From assembly GCA_024684515.1 (NCBI GenBank), contig JAIKWS010000035.1, positions 1 through 64,000 on the forward strand: a DNA stretch of 64,000 nucleotides, written 5' to 3'. Below are positions 1 through 9,429 of the stretch, one piece after another; the first letter of the stretch is position 1, and each line of letters starts with the position of its first letter. Under the pieces are notes generated by a model. That model had not been told where the DNA came from and did no database searches. It was given only the letters and a program-made list of their open reading frames with translations. The position numbers and the translations under genes were made by a program. Source of the DNA: Prevotella sp. (GTDB lineage Bacteria > Bacteroidota > Bacteroidia > Bacteroidales > Bacteroidaceae).

Positions 1-2
1 AG

Positions 3-773
3 GTGACCTGGATGGAGGTGATGACAGATACCTCAAAGTGGAGCGAATATACTGACAAGTATGAAGTTCGTAAGCATATTAAAAGTCTTGGCCTGGAGGA
101 TATTCTTACAGAATGTTATGGCGTATGGGATAAGGCTGAAGATATTAACTTTGATATACTGCCGGACAAGTTCGTTTTAAAGTGTACACATGATTGCGGT
201 AGTACCGTCATCATCCGCGACAAGAGTAAGATGGACAAAAATAAAGTCCTTGATTTCTTGGATAAGCACGTTTCCGTAAGATACGGCTATGATTCGTGCG
301 AGCCGCATTATACGATAATTAAACCACGTATCATGGCAGAAAGTCTGATAGAAATGGATAATACAGACGAGTTTTCTTCGGAGACCACTGTTGACCATAA
401 AATAAGATGTGTAGATGGCAAGGCACTATATGACATGGTATGCTATGACCGGGCTTTGGAAAGTGGAAGCGGGGGAAATAAAACTATCTACGACCTTTAC
501 GACATTCATACCTGGAAGCCTATGCGACAGTATCTGGCAGATCCTGGGGTTCAATATAAAAATGTTCCTCGTCCAGAGAATTTGGAAAAGATGATTGAGA
601 TTGCCGAGAAGATTGCTCAAGGTTTTCCGCAAGTAAGGGTGGACCTTTATAATGTGAAAGGAAGAATATATTTTGGCGAGATGACATTCTATGCTTTTTC
701 GGGTATGAACAACCATTTTACGATGGAATTTCACAAGATGATAGGTGACAGAATACATCTGCCCAAAATGTAA
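3..773 (+). CDS. TupA-like ATP-grasp protein of a polysaccharide locus, 5' end missing
   Basis: About 256 residues are visible and the true start lies left of the window. The segment resembles the TupA-like ATP-grasp family found in capsule and O-antigen loci: a DKYEVR block near residue 18, then LPDKFVLKCTHDCGS near residue 53, and GEMTFYAFSGM near the C-terminus. Members of this family are thought to act in teichuronopeptide or polysaccharide modification and are often annotated as glycosyltransferases; the reaction here is not known. It runs tail to tail with the GT4 gene, with one base between the two stop codons. The GTG at position 3 is only the first in-frame start inside the window and is not proposed as the real start. 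Confidence 0.75.
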   Translation: MTWMEVMTDTSKWSEYTDKYEVRKHIKSLGLEDILTECYGVWDKAEDINFDILPDKFVLKCTHDCGSTVIIRDKSKMDKNKVLDFLDKHVSVRYGYDSCEPHYTIIKPRIMAESLIEMDNTDEFSSETTVDHKIRCVDGKALYDMVCYDRALESGSGGNKTIYDLYDIHTWKPMRQYLADPGVQYKNVPRPENLEKMIEIAEKIAQGFPQVRVDLYNVKGRIYFGEMTFYAFSGMNNHFTMEFHKMIGDRIHLPKM

Positions 774-774
774 C

Positions 775-1953
775 TTATTTGATATTCTCTATAGCATTGA
801 AGAAATTCTCAGAATATGCCTCTTTGTCAAATAGTTTAGCACGCTCAATGGAAGCTGCTGACATTTTTACTCTCTTTTCAGGATTGTTGTAGAGATCACG
901 AATTGCGGAAACAAGATTATTTACAACATTTTCTTTTTCTACGATAGTTGCGACTCCCTCGCATATTTCCGGAATTCCTCCACTTCTTGTTGTAATAAGT
1001 GGCAAACCTGCAGCCATTGCTTCAACAATTGTCAGTCCGAATGGTTCTTCCCATATTGATGGTAGGACGGCAATGTCGGCAAGATGAAGGTAGGATGGCA
1101 TTTCATTGTAAGGTATATAGCCAGTAAATATAATTTTGTCTCTTATTATTTCAGATTCTTTTTTAAGTTGGTTTAGAAATGCATCCTTGCTATTTGCTCC
1201 TTCAAAGAATGTACTTCCGACTATCATTAATTTGATTCTAGGCACATCTTGTAATAATAATAATGCTTTTGTTAATTCATAAACACCTTTCTCTTTAATA
1301 AGCCGGCCATTATAAATGATTACGAAATCATCTTCAGAAAGTCCCAGCTTTTTTCGCTTGATGTATGATTCTTTGTGAATAGAAAAAGACTTCAAATCGA
1401 TACCATTGTATATTGTTTCTATTTTGTCTTCGGAGAGAATGGTAGAGACTCTATCTTTAATATAGTCAGAAACCGTTAAAACTTTTGTTATACTTTTGGA
1501 TATCTCATTGCAATATCTAGTTCCCGAATTCAATAGGTCATTATGTAGATGCAAAATGAGGTTTTTGTATCCTCTTTGAGATAATTTGTAAGCATGACCT
1601 GGGCAGTTTTCTAGGATAATGAGATCATAGCTGTTGCTTTTGATATGAGCATACGCTTTCTCAAAATAGTATTCGATGAAATAGTTATAGTATTCGTCAG
1701 AGTGGAAAAACTTGTACATTTTCCTTTCTATGCGGGCTTTAAGACTAGTAACATCAATATAATGAAAGTGATTAAGCTTCGAAGATAAAGCCGGATGTGT
1801 TCGCGTCTTGTTGTCCTTAGGACTGTATATGGTTATATCATGAAGATGTTTTCTGTTGTTATAATCAAGATAAAAATCTATCAGATTCTCTACAGCTCCT
1901 CCTTGTACAGCGGGAATGGGAAGTGTCCCACATGTTAAAATTGCAATTTTCAT
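775..1953 (-). CDS. Glycosyltransferase family 4 (GT-B fold)
   Basis: A 392-residue cytoplasmic glycosyltransferase. The N-terminus has the GT-B glycine-rich acceptor-side pattern (LPIPAVQGGAVENL), and the C-terminal half has the donor-binding signature EEPFGLTIVEAMAAGLPLI followed by SGGIPEI, which are typical of GT4 enzymes using nucleotide-sugar donors. The sugar and linkage cannot be read from sequence. Its ATG overlaps the stop of the upstream flippase by four bases (ATGA), indicating translational coupling. It is the last gene of the minus-strand operon starting at 5903. The stop is one base from the stop of the convergent ATP-grasp gene, so no intergenic terminator is possible. Confidence 0.9.
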   Translation of the reverse strand: MKIAILTCGTLPIPAVQGGAVENLIDFYLDYNNRKHLHDITIYSPKDNKTRTHPALSSKLNHFHYIDVTSLKARIERKMYKFFHSDEYYNYFIEYYFEKAYAHIKSNSYDLIILENCPGHAYKLSQRGYKNLILHLHNDLLNSGTRYCNEISKSITKVLTVSDYIKDRVSTILSEDKIETIYNGIDLKSFSIHKESYIKRKKLGLSEDDFVIIYNGRLIKEKGVYELTKALLLLQDVPRIKLMIVGSTFFEGANSKDAFLNQLKKESEIIRDKIIFTGYIPYNEMPSYLHLADIAVLPSIWEEPFGLTIVEAMAAGLPLITTRSGGIPEICEGVATIVEKENVVNNLVSAIRDLYNNPEKRVKMSAASIERAKLFDKEAYSENFFNAIENIK

Positions 1954-3509
1954 TTTTGTAATAGCATCAATTTGTTAAGATATCGATAGACAGCAGGTTT
2001 GCGTGCAATAAAAGATCTCATACCATGCGTACATATAAATAATGCAAGAAAATATAACACCAGAATGGGAATGGTAAAGAGTAGCCCATAACCAAAGAGC
2101 GTTATCCAGGAATTAACAATGTTGTCTATTATCAGAAGTTTCAAACAAATAGAAATTAGTGCAAATACAAAGAATAGAGCGTAGTAGGAAAGCATAGGCT
2201 TCCAAAATTCATATACACTTTTGTGGAACCCTTTAGAAAATAAATAGTATGGCTTCCACAATACATTAAAAATAAAAACACTGATGATTTTCCCGAGTAG
2301 AATGCCAATGATACCTAATGAAGGAGCTAAGGCTAATGTGATAGCTATGTTAAGAATAAGTTCAGTCCATGAAGCCCAAACGTCATCGTAGAGTCCGGAA
2401 GATCCAACGAATATATATACTGTTGAATATTGGAGTTTTAAAAATAGATTGATAATCAGCAAATATATGATTGTTGAACTTAATTGATATTCAGAACCTA
2501 CCCAGCAGTTGATAAGTGGTTGTATGAACATGATGAGCGGATAAAGTGCAATTCCTAAAATAAAAAAACGAGTGGCTGTCATTTCCCAAAACACTTTCAT
2601 GGTGTTATTCTCATTCCCTTCTGCTATTAAATTGCCGACACCTGCACTTAACCCGTTTTCTAAAATGTTTACAAGATAAATTATTTTGTTTAAAATTATT
2701 GTGTAGTTGCCATAAAACGCGACTTGGGTTATCGAAACAAATATTCCCACAAGAATTTCATCGCTGCGGTTGAGAATGAAATCTTTGATTCTTAAAACAA
2801 AAATCTGACGTGTTTTCCTTAGTATCTCAGGGTATTTCTTTAGATTCTTACGCCCTTCAGAAAGATTGATGCGGAGCCAAGGGTATAGCTGTTGGATACG
2901 GTGGTTGAAAACAATAATGCCAATGATTGTAAAAACTAAACCAACAAGAACCCAAAGCCAAAGGTTTCGATAATAATATGCCAAAAGGATTTGTGCAACG
3001 CTTTGAATTATACCGATAGTTTGAAAATATGCGTCTACAAGATATTGCTTTTGATTAGCGCCTACCAAAAGTTGTTTGTAGTTGAAAATATAACCAGATA
3101 TTGAGGAACCCAAAAATGAGTAGAAGGCAAAGTAAACTAAAGGTAGTCCAGTTGTGAGATTGTTAAACCACCATGGGAAGAATAAACTTATAATGACACC
3201 ACCAATTCCTATAATAAAGCCAATACAGCGATATAGGTAGGCCAACATAGACATTACTTCGTTGATTTTTTCGCGATTATCTTCTTGCAATGGCTTATAT
3301 AAGAAATAAACTATACTAGTTCCAATGCCAAGTTCAGCTACGCTAAGGAATGACATGATATTCATCAGCATGCCTGTTAGACCGATAAACTCGGAGCCAA
3401 GACAATCAAGAAACACTTTTCTGGAGAAAAAGGCTAGTATCAAAGAGAGAATGTAGAAAATCATTCCGACTTTGATGTTCATAACGCTTCTATGTACCCT
3501 TTCTCCCAT
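1950..3509 (-). CDS. Wzx-type oligosaccharide flippase
   Basis: A 519-residue polytopic membrane protein with about 12-14 hydrophobic segments along its length, as expected for the MATE/PST flippase superfamily that moves lipid-linked repeat units across the inner membrane. The N-terminal NIKVG block followed by a first helix and FLG.EFIGLTG is typical of Bacteroidales Wzx proteins. I keep the first ATG because a later Met at residue 10 would leave only NIKVG before the first helix. Upstream is a GT2 gene ending three bases before this start, and downstream is a GT4 gene that overlaps by four bases. Substrate specificity is inferred only from its place among glycosyltransferase genes. Confidence 0.9.
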   Translation of the reverse strand: MGERVHRSVMNIKVGMIFYILSLILAFFSRKVFLDCLGSEFIGLTGMLMNIMSFLSVAELGIGTSIVYFLYKPLQEDNREKINEVMSMLAYLYRCIGFIIGIGGVIISLFFPWWFNNLTTGLPLVYFAFYSFLGSSISGYIFNYKQLLVGANQKQYLVDAYFQTIGIIQSVAQILLAYYYRNLWLWVLVGLVFTIIGIIVFNHRIQQLYPWLRINLSEGRKNLKKYPEILRKTRQIFVLRIKDFILNRSDEILVGIFVSITQVAFYGNYTIILNKIIYLVNILENGLSAGVGNLIAEGNENNTMKVFWEMTATRFFILGIALYPLIMFIQPLINCWVGSEYQLSSTIIYLLIINLFLKLQYSTVYIFVGSSGLYDDVWASWTELILNIAITLALAPSLGIIGILLGKIISVFIFNVLWKPYYLFSKGFHKSVYEFWKPMLSYYALFFVFALISICLKLLIIDNIVNSWITLFGYGLLFTIPILVLYFLALFICTHGMRSFIARKPAVYRYLNKLMLLQK

Positions 3510-3512
3510 ATG

Positions 3513-4694
3513 CTATTTTTCGTGAGTAGTATGTATGAAGTCGGTATTCTTTCGATTAATCCTAAATGCGTTGAGTAACATTCTCCAAACGAGACGGGGA
3601 AATGAAAGAATCTTACTGAAAACGGAAAAATTGCGTAGCTGTATGGGAATGGCCAGATATAGTGCAATACATATAACAACAAATAAACACCACCACTTTA
3701 TGGAGTAAACTGGGGCAATGATAGTTATTAGTATAGAAATTAATTGCGTGAGAGCTAAAAGGACGGAGCGAGGGATAAGAGCTTGCTGGATTGTCTTGTC
3801 AATGTAGTTGATGTTTCCAGTGGCAACAGCTTTTGGGAAATAAGGGAGCATGTTGCAAAAAGCTTGAATCTGTCCTGTCATCCAACGAAGGCGTTGCCGC
3901 TGGAAATTGTTGCTGTTGCTAACCTTCTCGTCAAAGACGTGGATCTCTTCTGCATAATGGATATAAATACCTTGTTTCATCAAAAGGGCTTCCATTTCTC
4001 GATCTTCTACTGCAGAGTCTAAAGTGAATACGTTTTTTTTAAACCAAGAATAATCAAAGCACATTCCTGATCCGATAAGTGCAGAAGACATTCCAATACG
4101 ATTATGCCCTTTGCGGAAAATGCTGTTGTTGATTTCCTCACTAAGACCATCAAGAACAGCAATGTCATTGTCAGAGTTCTTGGCGGTGCGGTGACATTGA
4201 ATGGCCTGATAGCCATTGCTACATTCTTGATTAAGCCGTGTCAGGAAATCTTCTTTTACGATATTGTCAGCGTCGAGAATAATGATATAGTCAAATCGCA
4301 GTTTTGTGTCTGATGACTCAATGAAATTGATGGCATGCTGAAGAGCCTTAGCTTTGGAACTTCTTTCAAAGACGGGCCTTAAAAGCTTGATAGGTAAAGC
4401 TGAAAGTCGTTCATTGGTCTCGTCTGTCATGTGGTCAGAAATAACCACTACTTGATAATTGCTGGAAGGATAGTCTTGTTTGAGAAACGTTTGAACGGAT
4501 GTAGCTATGACAGCATCTTCATGATAAGCAGGGAAGAAAACGAGAAAGGTTGATTGTTTTGATCCGTTAAGGACAGGTTCTCTCTTTCGTTTGGGTAGCA
4601 GTGATGTCAATGAGAAGAAAAAGACATATAAGGCAGAGGCTGCCATGATGCTCCATAACAGCCAGTCGACTATATGTAGGATGGTATATCCCAT
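3513..4694 (-). CDS. Membrane-anchored glycosyltransferase family 2, intact DxD
   Basis: A 393-residue GT2 enzyme. A transmembrane segment lies at about residues 8-32, the GT-A domain at about 48-290 and two or three hydrophobic segments follow. Catalytic features are visible: D141-A-D143 for the metal-nucleotide site, an E230-D231 pair, and Q267-R-L-R270-W271 (QxxRW), which in the family binds the growing chain or lipid acceptor. The layout resembles BcsA/NodC-like membrane transferases but lacks their extra domains. It abuts its paralogue upstream with no spacing (4694/4695) and the flippase downstream (gap 3 bases). The paralogue has lost the second Asp of DxD, while this copy keeps it. 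Confidence 0.88.
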   Translation of the reverse strand: MGYTILHIVDWLLWSIMAASALYVFFFSLTSLLPKRKREPVLNGSKQSTFLVFFPAYHEDAVIATSVQTFLKQDYPSSNYQVVVISDHMTDETNERLSALPIKLLRPVFERSSKAKALQHAINFIESSDTKLRFDYIIILDADNIVKEDFLTRLNQECSNGYQAIQCHRTAKNSDNDIAVLDGLSEEINNSIFRKGHNRIGMSSALIGSGMCFDYSWFKKNVFTLDSAVEDREMEALLMKQGIYIHYAEEIHVFDEKVSNSNNFQRQRLRWMTGQIQAFCNMLPYFPKAVATGNINYIDKTIQQALIPRSVLLALTQLISILITIIAPVYSIKWWCLFVVICIALYLAIPIQLRNFSVFSKILSFPRLVWRMLLNAFRINRKNTDFIHTTHEK

Positions 4695-5903
4695 TTATCT
4701 TCTCTTTTTATTTTTTATCTCTTTAACCCACTTGCTTGCTGATGATACTCGATCTGTGGCTTCACTATGACCAGCCCGGAAAATGTTGACTAGTCCCAAA
4801 GAGCTGATGAGGGGAGCGCGGAGAAAATCACGATCCCAGTGGTCGTCGACCAGATAGTCTGGAGTGGCTAGGGCAAATGCAAATAGTATGACAGCGGCAG
4901 CAATCCACCATTTGATAGCTAGTGTCATATAGATGAAAGGTAGGATAATGCTCATGATGATAATGATACCCATGAGAATGGTTCTTGGTATGAGTAGCCA
5001 TTGTAAAATCTTGTCGATATGATCGTAATTCCTATTAAGAATAGCTCGGGGAAGAAAGCGTAGGTTATTGGCTGCGGCATGCAACTGGGTATATATCCAA
5101 CGGCTACGTTGTTTGTTGAATTCGTTTATGTCGCGTGTCTTTTCATCGTAGATATATATGTCCTCAAAATAGTCAACGAAGATTCTATCGCGTAAGAGAA
5201 GCGATTCCAAAGCCTTATCTTCTCCTACTGCATCCCGAACTTTCATGATGTTTGCCTTAAACCATTCGAAATCAAATACAATACCGGATCCATTGAGTGA
5301 GGCAGATAAGCCTAATACCTGATGCCCACGACGGAATACGGAGTTGTTAATCTCCTCGAAGATGGAATCTAAACGTGCAGCAGGAGTGTCTCGGTTTTCG
5401 GATAGACGATGAATCTGTATAGCCTTCGCGCCAGAAGAGTCAAAGGCGTCGTTTACCTTTTCCAAAAAATCTGGTTTGACGATATTCCCGGCATCAAGTA
5501 TCAGCACGGCATCGTAAATCTTAAATTTTGGCAGGTTGAATATGGCGTATTGCAAAGATTTTGCTTTGGAACTCTTGTCAAAATTGGGCGTAAGGAGGGT
5601 GATGGGCAATTGGGCTAATTGCATGTTAATAATTTCTTCCTGATGGTCGGAAATGACGACAACATCAAACATCCGCTGTGGGTAGGTCTGTCCCAAAATA
5701 GAGTTAACCGTTTGCCGAATTACCTTATCCTGCTTATGGGATGGAATGAGTACAATGATTCGGTTTTGCTTCTTTCCCTTTTTTATTTCGTTTTTATGTT
5801 TGAATAAGGACGCGATGGAGAAAATCAAGAAATAGAGTACTGTCAGCGCAACAAAAGCAAACAGGACACCATCTAATATATATAGAATCCACCAAAGGTT
5901 CAT
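4695..5903 (-). CDS. Membrane-anchored glycosyltransferase family 2 paralogue with altered DxD (DAG)
   Basis: A 402-residue protein that shares order, length and motifs with the next gene (FDVVVISDH, SSKAKSLQYA, EEINNSVFRRGH, QRSRW), so the pair most likely arose by duplication. At the position of DAD in the paralogue it reads D137-A-G139, so the second metal-binding Asp is absent. The QxxRW motif is kept. It has one N-terminal and two or three C-terminal hydrophobic segments. As first gene of the operon it is preceded by a good promoter (5925-5954). It may be an active enzyme with a relaxed motif, or an inactive partner of its neighbour; sequence alone does not decide. Confidence 0.85.
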   Translation of the reverse strand: MNLWWILYILDGVLFAFVALTVLYFLIFSIASLFKHKNEIKKGKKQNRIIVLIPSHKQDKVIRQTVNSILGQTYPQRMFDVVVISDHQEEIINMQLAQLPITLLTPNFDKSSKAKSLQYAIFNLPKFKIYDAVLILDAGNIVKPDFLEKVNDAFDSSGAKAIQIHRLSENRDTPAARLDSIFEEINNSVFRRGHQVLGLSASLNGSGIVFDFEWFKANIMKVRDAVGEDKALESLLLRDRIFVDYFEDIYIYDEKTRDINEFNKQRSRWIYTQLHAAANNLRFLPRAILNRNYDHIDKILQWLLIPRTILMGIIIIMSIILPFIYMTLAIKWWIAAAVILFAFALATPDYLVDDHWDRDFLRAPLISSLGLVNIFRAGHSEATDRVSSASKWVKEIKNKKRR

Positions 5904-5924
5904 AGTCGTGATTTATATTAGGTG

Positions 5925-5954
5925 CAAAATTACTAAAAAAAACTGATTTTCAAA
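5925..5954 (-). promoter_or_regulatory. Promoter of the GT2-GT2-flippase-GT4 operon
   Basis: On the minus strand the -7 element is TAATTTTG (5925-5932), a full match to the Bacteroidetes TAnnTTTG consensus. A TTTG at 5951-5954 lies 18 bp upstream and fits the -33 element. The transcript would start about 15 bases before the ATG at 5903. It interleaves with the oppositely oriented promoter at 5975-5982. Confidence 0.6.
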
Positions 5955-5974
5955 ATAGTTTCACTTTTTTTTTG

Positions 5975-5982
5975 TACTTTTG
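5975..5982 (+). promoter_or_regulatory. -7 element for the SGNH esterase-FkbH operon, leaderless layout
   Basis: TACTTTTG matches the TAnnTTTG consensus exactly. The ATG of the next gene begins at 5987, only four bases after the element, which is about where transcription should start. The -33 region is T-rich (5947-5950) but has no exact TTTG. The mRNA would have almost no leader. Confidence 0.55.
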
Positions 5983-5986
5983 TACC

Positions 5987-7297
5987 ATGAAAAGGAATTA
6001 CATAATTCTGTTTGTTTTCGTTTGCTTGCTAGTTTGTGGCATAGCTTATGTATATGTTGCCCTATTTTGTGGTAAGGCTGATGTTAAAAATCGTGTGGTT
6101 ATATGTGTCCCCGTCTATGGTCAGAGTCTGGCTTTAGGTGAAGAAGCAAGACGTGTTACCGATCTTAACAAACTAAAAGAAAATTTTTGTGGACGTGTGG
6201 TAACGGAAAATATAGATTACAATTTTGGCTATTTTGACCATAGTTATATAAAACAAGCAGTGAAGAAATTGATTCATTATAAGCAACGTGATTTTGAACT
6301 ATCGGTATATGGTATGTCGGAGTTGTTGCTTTCGCATTTAGGAAAAGATACTATGATTTGTACTTTTCCAGGGGGACAGGGCGAAACGGAATTGGCGTAT
6401 TTATGTAAAGGAAGTATTCCATATCAGCGCTTTCTTGACGACATAGAAAAAGCATGCTCTTATGTGCAGGAAAGAGGTGGCTCGTTTTATGTCCCGGCTG
6501 TATGTTGGATGCAAGGCGAATCTAATATAGAAGGGTATTCTGGCAATGGCTATAAAGAGTTGTTTATGCAATTTTATGAGGATCTTAATGAGGATATAAA
6601 AGCTATAACTAATCAGAAAGATAATGTAAGGATGATTTGTTATCAGCCAAATTCCTTGTCTAGAGGTGATCAATTCGATGAGAATTCATATGAATGTGAA
6701 GAAACTGTTGTACCTCAGGCATTTGTAGAATTGATTCGGACTGATTCTTTGTTTTGTGCAAGTGGGCCAACATATCCTTATGATTTTGTCTATGAGGCTA
6801 TTCATATAGATGGCATTAGTCAGAAACGACTTGGGTATTTGGCCGGTATGGCAGTAGAATCAATTATTCATCACAAAGAACGTTTTAGGGGTGTTATTCC
6901 TTTAAGTGTCTATGCTCGTGATAGTAATGTCGTCATTCAGATGAATGTTCCTTGCCCGCCTTTACTATTTGATACTATAGAGGTGAAAAAAATAGATAAT
7001 TATGGTTTTAAGGTGGTGGATAGCAATGGTAGAGATGTGCTTTGTGATGTTAAACTGGACGGAAGTTCAGTTATCCTAAAATGCAATAGACCTTCTTTAG
7101 GTTGTAAGGTCCGCTATGCTGTGAATGGTGAAAAAGAGAAAAGTGGACGTTTAAGAGGTCCACGTGGAAATTTACGTGACTCTCAAGGTGATAATAATGC
7201 AGTTGTTGTGAAAGGGGTCGAATATCCATTACACAATTGGTGCTATCAATTTGACGAACTGGTTATCAATTCATTATCTGAACATGTACACATTTAA
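5987..7297 (+). CDS. SGNH/SASA-type carbohydrate O-acetylesterase, membrane or periplasmic
   Basis: A 436-residue protein. The ATG at 5987 is chosen because it gives a clean signal or anchor sequence (MKRN then about 22 hydrophobic residues); a TTG at 5972 would put five residues ahead and fall in the promoter. After the anchor the sequence has VYGQSLALG, the block I nucleophile motif of the SASA (sialate O-acetylesterase, DUF303) family, then WMQGESNIEG (the conserved W-x-Q-G-E block) and IHIDGISQKRLG, which supplies the Asp/His. The last 130 residues look like a small beta domain. It probably removes acetyl groups from the exported polysaccharide. FkbH starts inside its last 14 bases. Confidence 0.75.
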   Translation: MKRNYIILFVFVCLLVCGIAYVYVALFCGKADVKNRVVICVPVYGQSLALGEEARRVTDLNKLKENFCGRVVTENIDYNFGYFDHSYIKQAVKKLIHYKQRDFELSVYGMSELLLSHLGKDTMICTFPGGQGETELAYLCKGSIPYQRFLDDIEKACSYVQERGGSFYVPAVCWMQGESNIEGYSGNGYKELFMQFYEDLNEDIKAITNQKDNVRMICYQPNSLSRGDQFDENSYECEETVVPQAFVELIRTDSLFCASGPTYPYDFVYEAIHIDGISQKRLGYLAGMAVESIIHHKERFRGVIPLSVYARDSNVVIQMNVPCPPLLFDTIEVKKIDNYGFKVVDSNGRDVLCDVKLDGSSVILKCNRPSLGCKVRYAVNGEKEKSGRLRGPRGNLRDSQGDNNAVVVKGVEYPLHNWCYQFDELVINSLSEHVHI

Positions 7298-9020
7298 AGA
7301 ACTGAAAAAAAATCTAAGGGATATGGAATCCATAGAACCAACTTCTCGTTTGGTTCTTGTTGGGGATACTGCAACACAATTGCTTTGTACCGCAATTAAA
7401 GGCTCATGTTGCTTACGGGGGATTAGCATAGAACTCTTTGAGGCTGAGTACAGCCAAGTTGAGCGTCAATTCATGGATCCTGCTAGTGAATTGTATTCTT
7501 TTGATGCTGATTATATTATTCTTTTTCAGTCGACGCACAAATTGGCAGAAACTCATAGTTTAATGAGTGAAAAGAAACAGCAACAGTTAGCAGATGATCG
7601 TCTAGACTTTATAGCGTCGGTTTGTAAGATTCCTCAGTTGGCAAGTAAAAGAATAATCTGTATGAATTATCCGGAGATTGAAGATACAGTGTTCGGGAGT
7701 TATGCAAACCAGGTGTGTTCTTCTCTATCTTATCAGATTCGCAAATTGAATTTTGGATTGATGCAGTTGGCAATAGACAATCCTAATTTGTTTATATGTG
7801 ACTTGGCTGGTCTACAGAACAAGCTGGGACGCGATTGTATGTTCGCCTCCAATGTCTATGTCAGTACTGAAATGGTGTTGTCTCTGGATGCGTTGCCTTA
7901 TGTCGCATCAAGGGTTGTGGACATTATATGTGCTTTACGTGGGCAGTTTAAGAAATGCTTGATCCTGGATCTCGACAATACCTTGTGGGGAGGAGTAATT
8001 GGAGATGATGGATTAGAAGGTATACAGTTGGGACATGGACTTGGCATTGGTAAGGCTTTTACGGAGTTTCAGATGTGGGTGAAGAAACTGAAACAACGGG
8101 GAATCATCATTTGTGTTGCGTCGAAGAATAATGAGGAAATTGCCAAGGAACCGTTCGAAAAGCATCCTGATATGGTGCTGAAATTGGATGATATAGCCGT
8201 CTTTATGGCTAATTGGGAAACGAAGGTGGATAATATTCGGGCAATTCAGAAAATCTTGAATATTGGTTTCGACTCGATGGTGTTCCTTGATGATAACCCA
8301 TTTGAGCGCAACATGGTGCGTCAGAATATTCCAGGCATCTGTGTGCCGGAATTGCCAGACGATCCAGGTGAGTATTTGGAATTCCTTTATGGAGAAAACT
8401 TGTTCGAGACGGTTTCGTATAGCGGAACGGATAAGGACCGTACAAAACAATATCAAGTAGAAGCCCAGCGTGTTTCATTACAGAAAACTTTTGCAAATGA
8501 GGCAGAATTCTTGAAATCGCTGAACATGGTGTCTGTGGTGTCAGGATTTACGAAGTTTAATACGCCACGTGTTGCTCAGCTCTCACAGCGTAGCAATCAA
8601 TTTAACCTTAGGACGATACGCTATACAGAAGCGGATATAAATGCATTCGCTGAGGACGAAGATGTTATAGACCTAAGTTTTACACTGGAGGACAAGTTTG
8701 GCGATAATGGGCTTATTGCTGTTGTCATCATGAAGGGACTAGACTCAGAAACGCTGTTTATTGATACCTGGTTCATGAGTTGCAGGGTCCTGAAACGCGG
8801 AATGGAGAACTTTACGTTAAACACCATGGTGGACTATGCCAGAGCACGCGGATATAAACATATTATTGGTGAATATCTTCCTACTCAGAAAAATATGATG
8901 GTCGCACAGCATTATCCGGATTTGGGCTTTACTGCTGTTGCGGATGCTCAGACAGCGCAATATATATTGGATGTTGAGAGTTACCAACCTCGTGAGTGTT
9001 ATATAAAAATGAAAGTGTGA
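7284..9020 (+). CDS. FkbH-like HAD-IIIC phosphatase/acyl-loading protein
   Basis: A 578-residue FkbH-family protein. Residues 1-215 form an SGNH-like N-terminal domain. The HAD-IIIC domain starts with D229-L-D231-N-T-LWGG, continues with a VASKNNEE block and ends with FLDDNPFER (D336, D337). A GNAT-like domain covers about 400-578. Characterised FkbH enzymes dephosphorylate 1,3-bisphosphoglycerate and load a glyceryl unit on an acyl carrier protein; a carrier protein is encoded at 12838-13083. Start at 7284 is preferred to 7251 because the family begins near the helix YTFKELKK and the earlier start would overlap the esterase by 47 bases. The stop and the VOC start share a base (TGATG). Confidence 0.85.
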   Translation: MYTFKELKKNLRDMESIEPTSRLVLVGDTATQLLCTAIKGSCCLRGISIELFEAEYSQVERQFMDPASELYSFDADYIILFQSTHKLAETHSLMSEKKQQQLADDRLDFIASVCKIPQLASKRIICMNYPEIEDTVFGSYANQVCSSLSYQIRKLNFGLMQLAIDNPNLFICDLAGLQNKLGRDCMFASNVYVSTEMVLSLDALPYVASRVVDIICALRGQFKKCLILDLDNTLWGGVIGDDGLEGIQLGHGLGIGKAFTEFQMWVKKLKQRGIIICVASKNNEEIAKEPFEKHPDMVLKLDDIAVFMANWETKVDNIRAIQKILNIGFDSMVFLDDNPFERNMVRQNIPGICVPELPDDPGEYLEFLYGENLFETVSYSGTDKDRTKQYQVEAQRVSLQKTFANEAEFLKSLNMVSVVSGFTKFNTPRVAQLSQRSNQFNLRTIRYTEADINAFAEDEDVIDLSFTLEDKFGDNGLIAVVIMKGLDSETLFIDTWFMSCRVLKRGMENFTLNTMVDYARARGYKHIIGEYLPTQKNMMVAQHYPDLGFTAVADAQTAQYILDVESYQPRECYIKMKV

Positions 9021-9412
9021 TGAATTTTCAATTAGACCATATAGGGTATATAACGGATGATATTGCAAAAACTGCAGAGAGTTTTTGCTTGTTAGGCTAT
9101 AAGGCGGATGTAATCGTTGATGATGATACTCAACGAACTCGTATCTGTTTTCTGAGGAAACATGGGGATACAAACATAGAGCTGGTAGAGCCATACGAGG
9201 ATAATAAAACCATGATGAAGATGTTGAAGCGTGGTGTGTCTCCTTATCATACTTGCTATGTCGTAGATGATATAATGGCAGCTTATGAGGAAATGTTGGA
9301 TAATGACTTTACTCCGTTGTTCCAACCTGTAGCAGCTCCTGCTTTTGACGGTAGGCTTATCTGCTATTTTTGGAAAGCTGAAGTCGGTTTTGTTGAACTA
9401 GTAAATCATTAA
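9020..9412 (+). CDS. VOC (glyoxalase/methylmalonyl-CoA epimerase-like) family protein
   Basis: A 130-residue small protein. The opening LDHIGYITDDI and the later IELVEPYED and FVELVNH strands are characteristic of the vicinal-oxygen-chelate fold, and H7 with the two Glu residues at those strand ends are plausible metal ligands. The ATG overlaps the FkbH stop by one base, so the two are co-translated. Such proteins are often placed beside FkbH in surface polysaccharide loci, which suggests it processes or epimerises the acyl group or its precursor. That role is inference; the fold assignment is firmer. Confidence 0.75.
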   Translation: MNFQLDHIGYITDDIAKTAESFCLLGYKADVIVDDDTQRTRICFLRKHGDTNIELVEPYEDNKTMMKMLKRGVSPYHTCYVVDDIMAAYEEMLDNDFTPLFQPVAAPAFDGRLICYFWKAEVGFVELVNH

Positions 9413-9429
9413 CGCTAAAAAGATTCATT

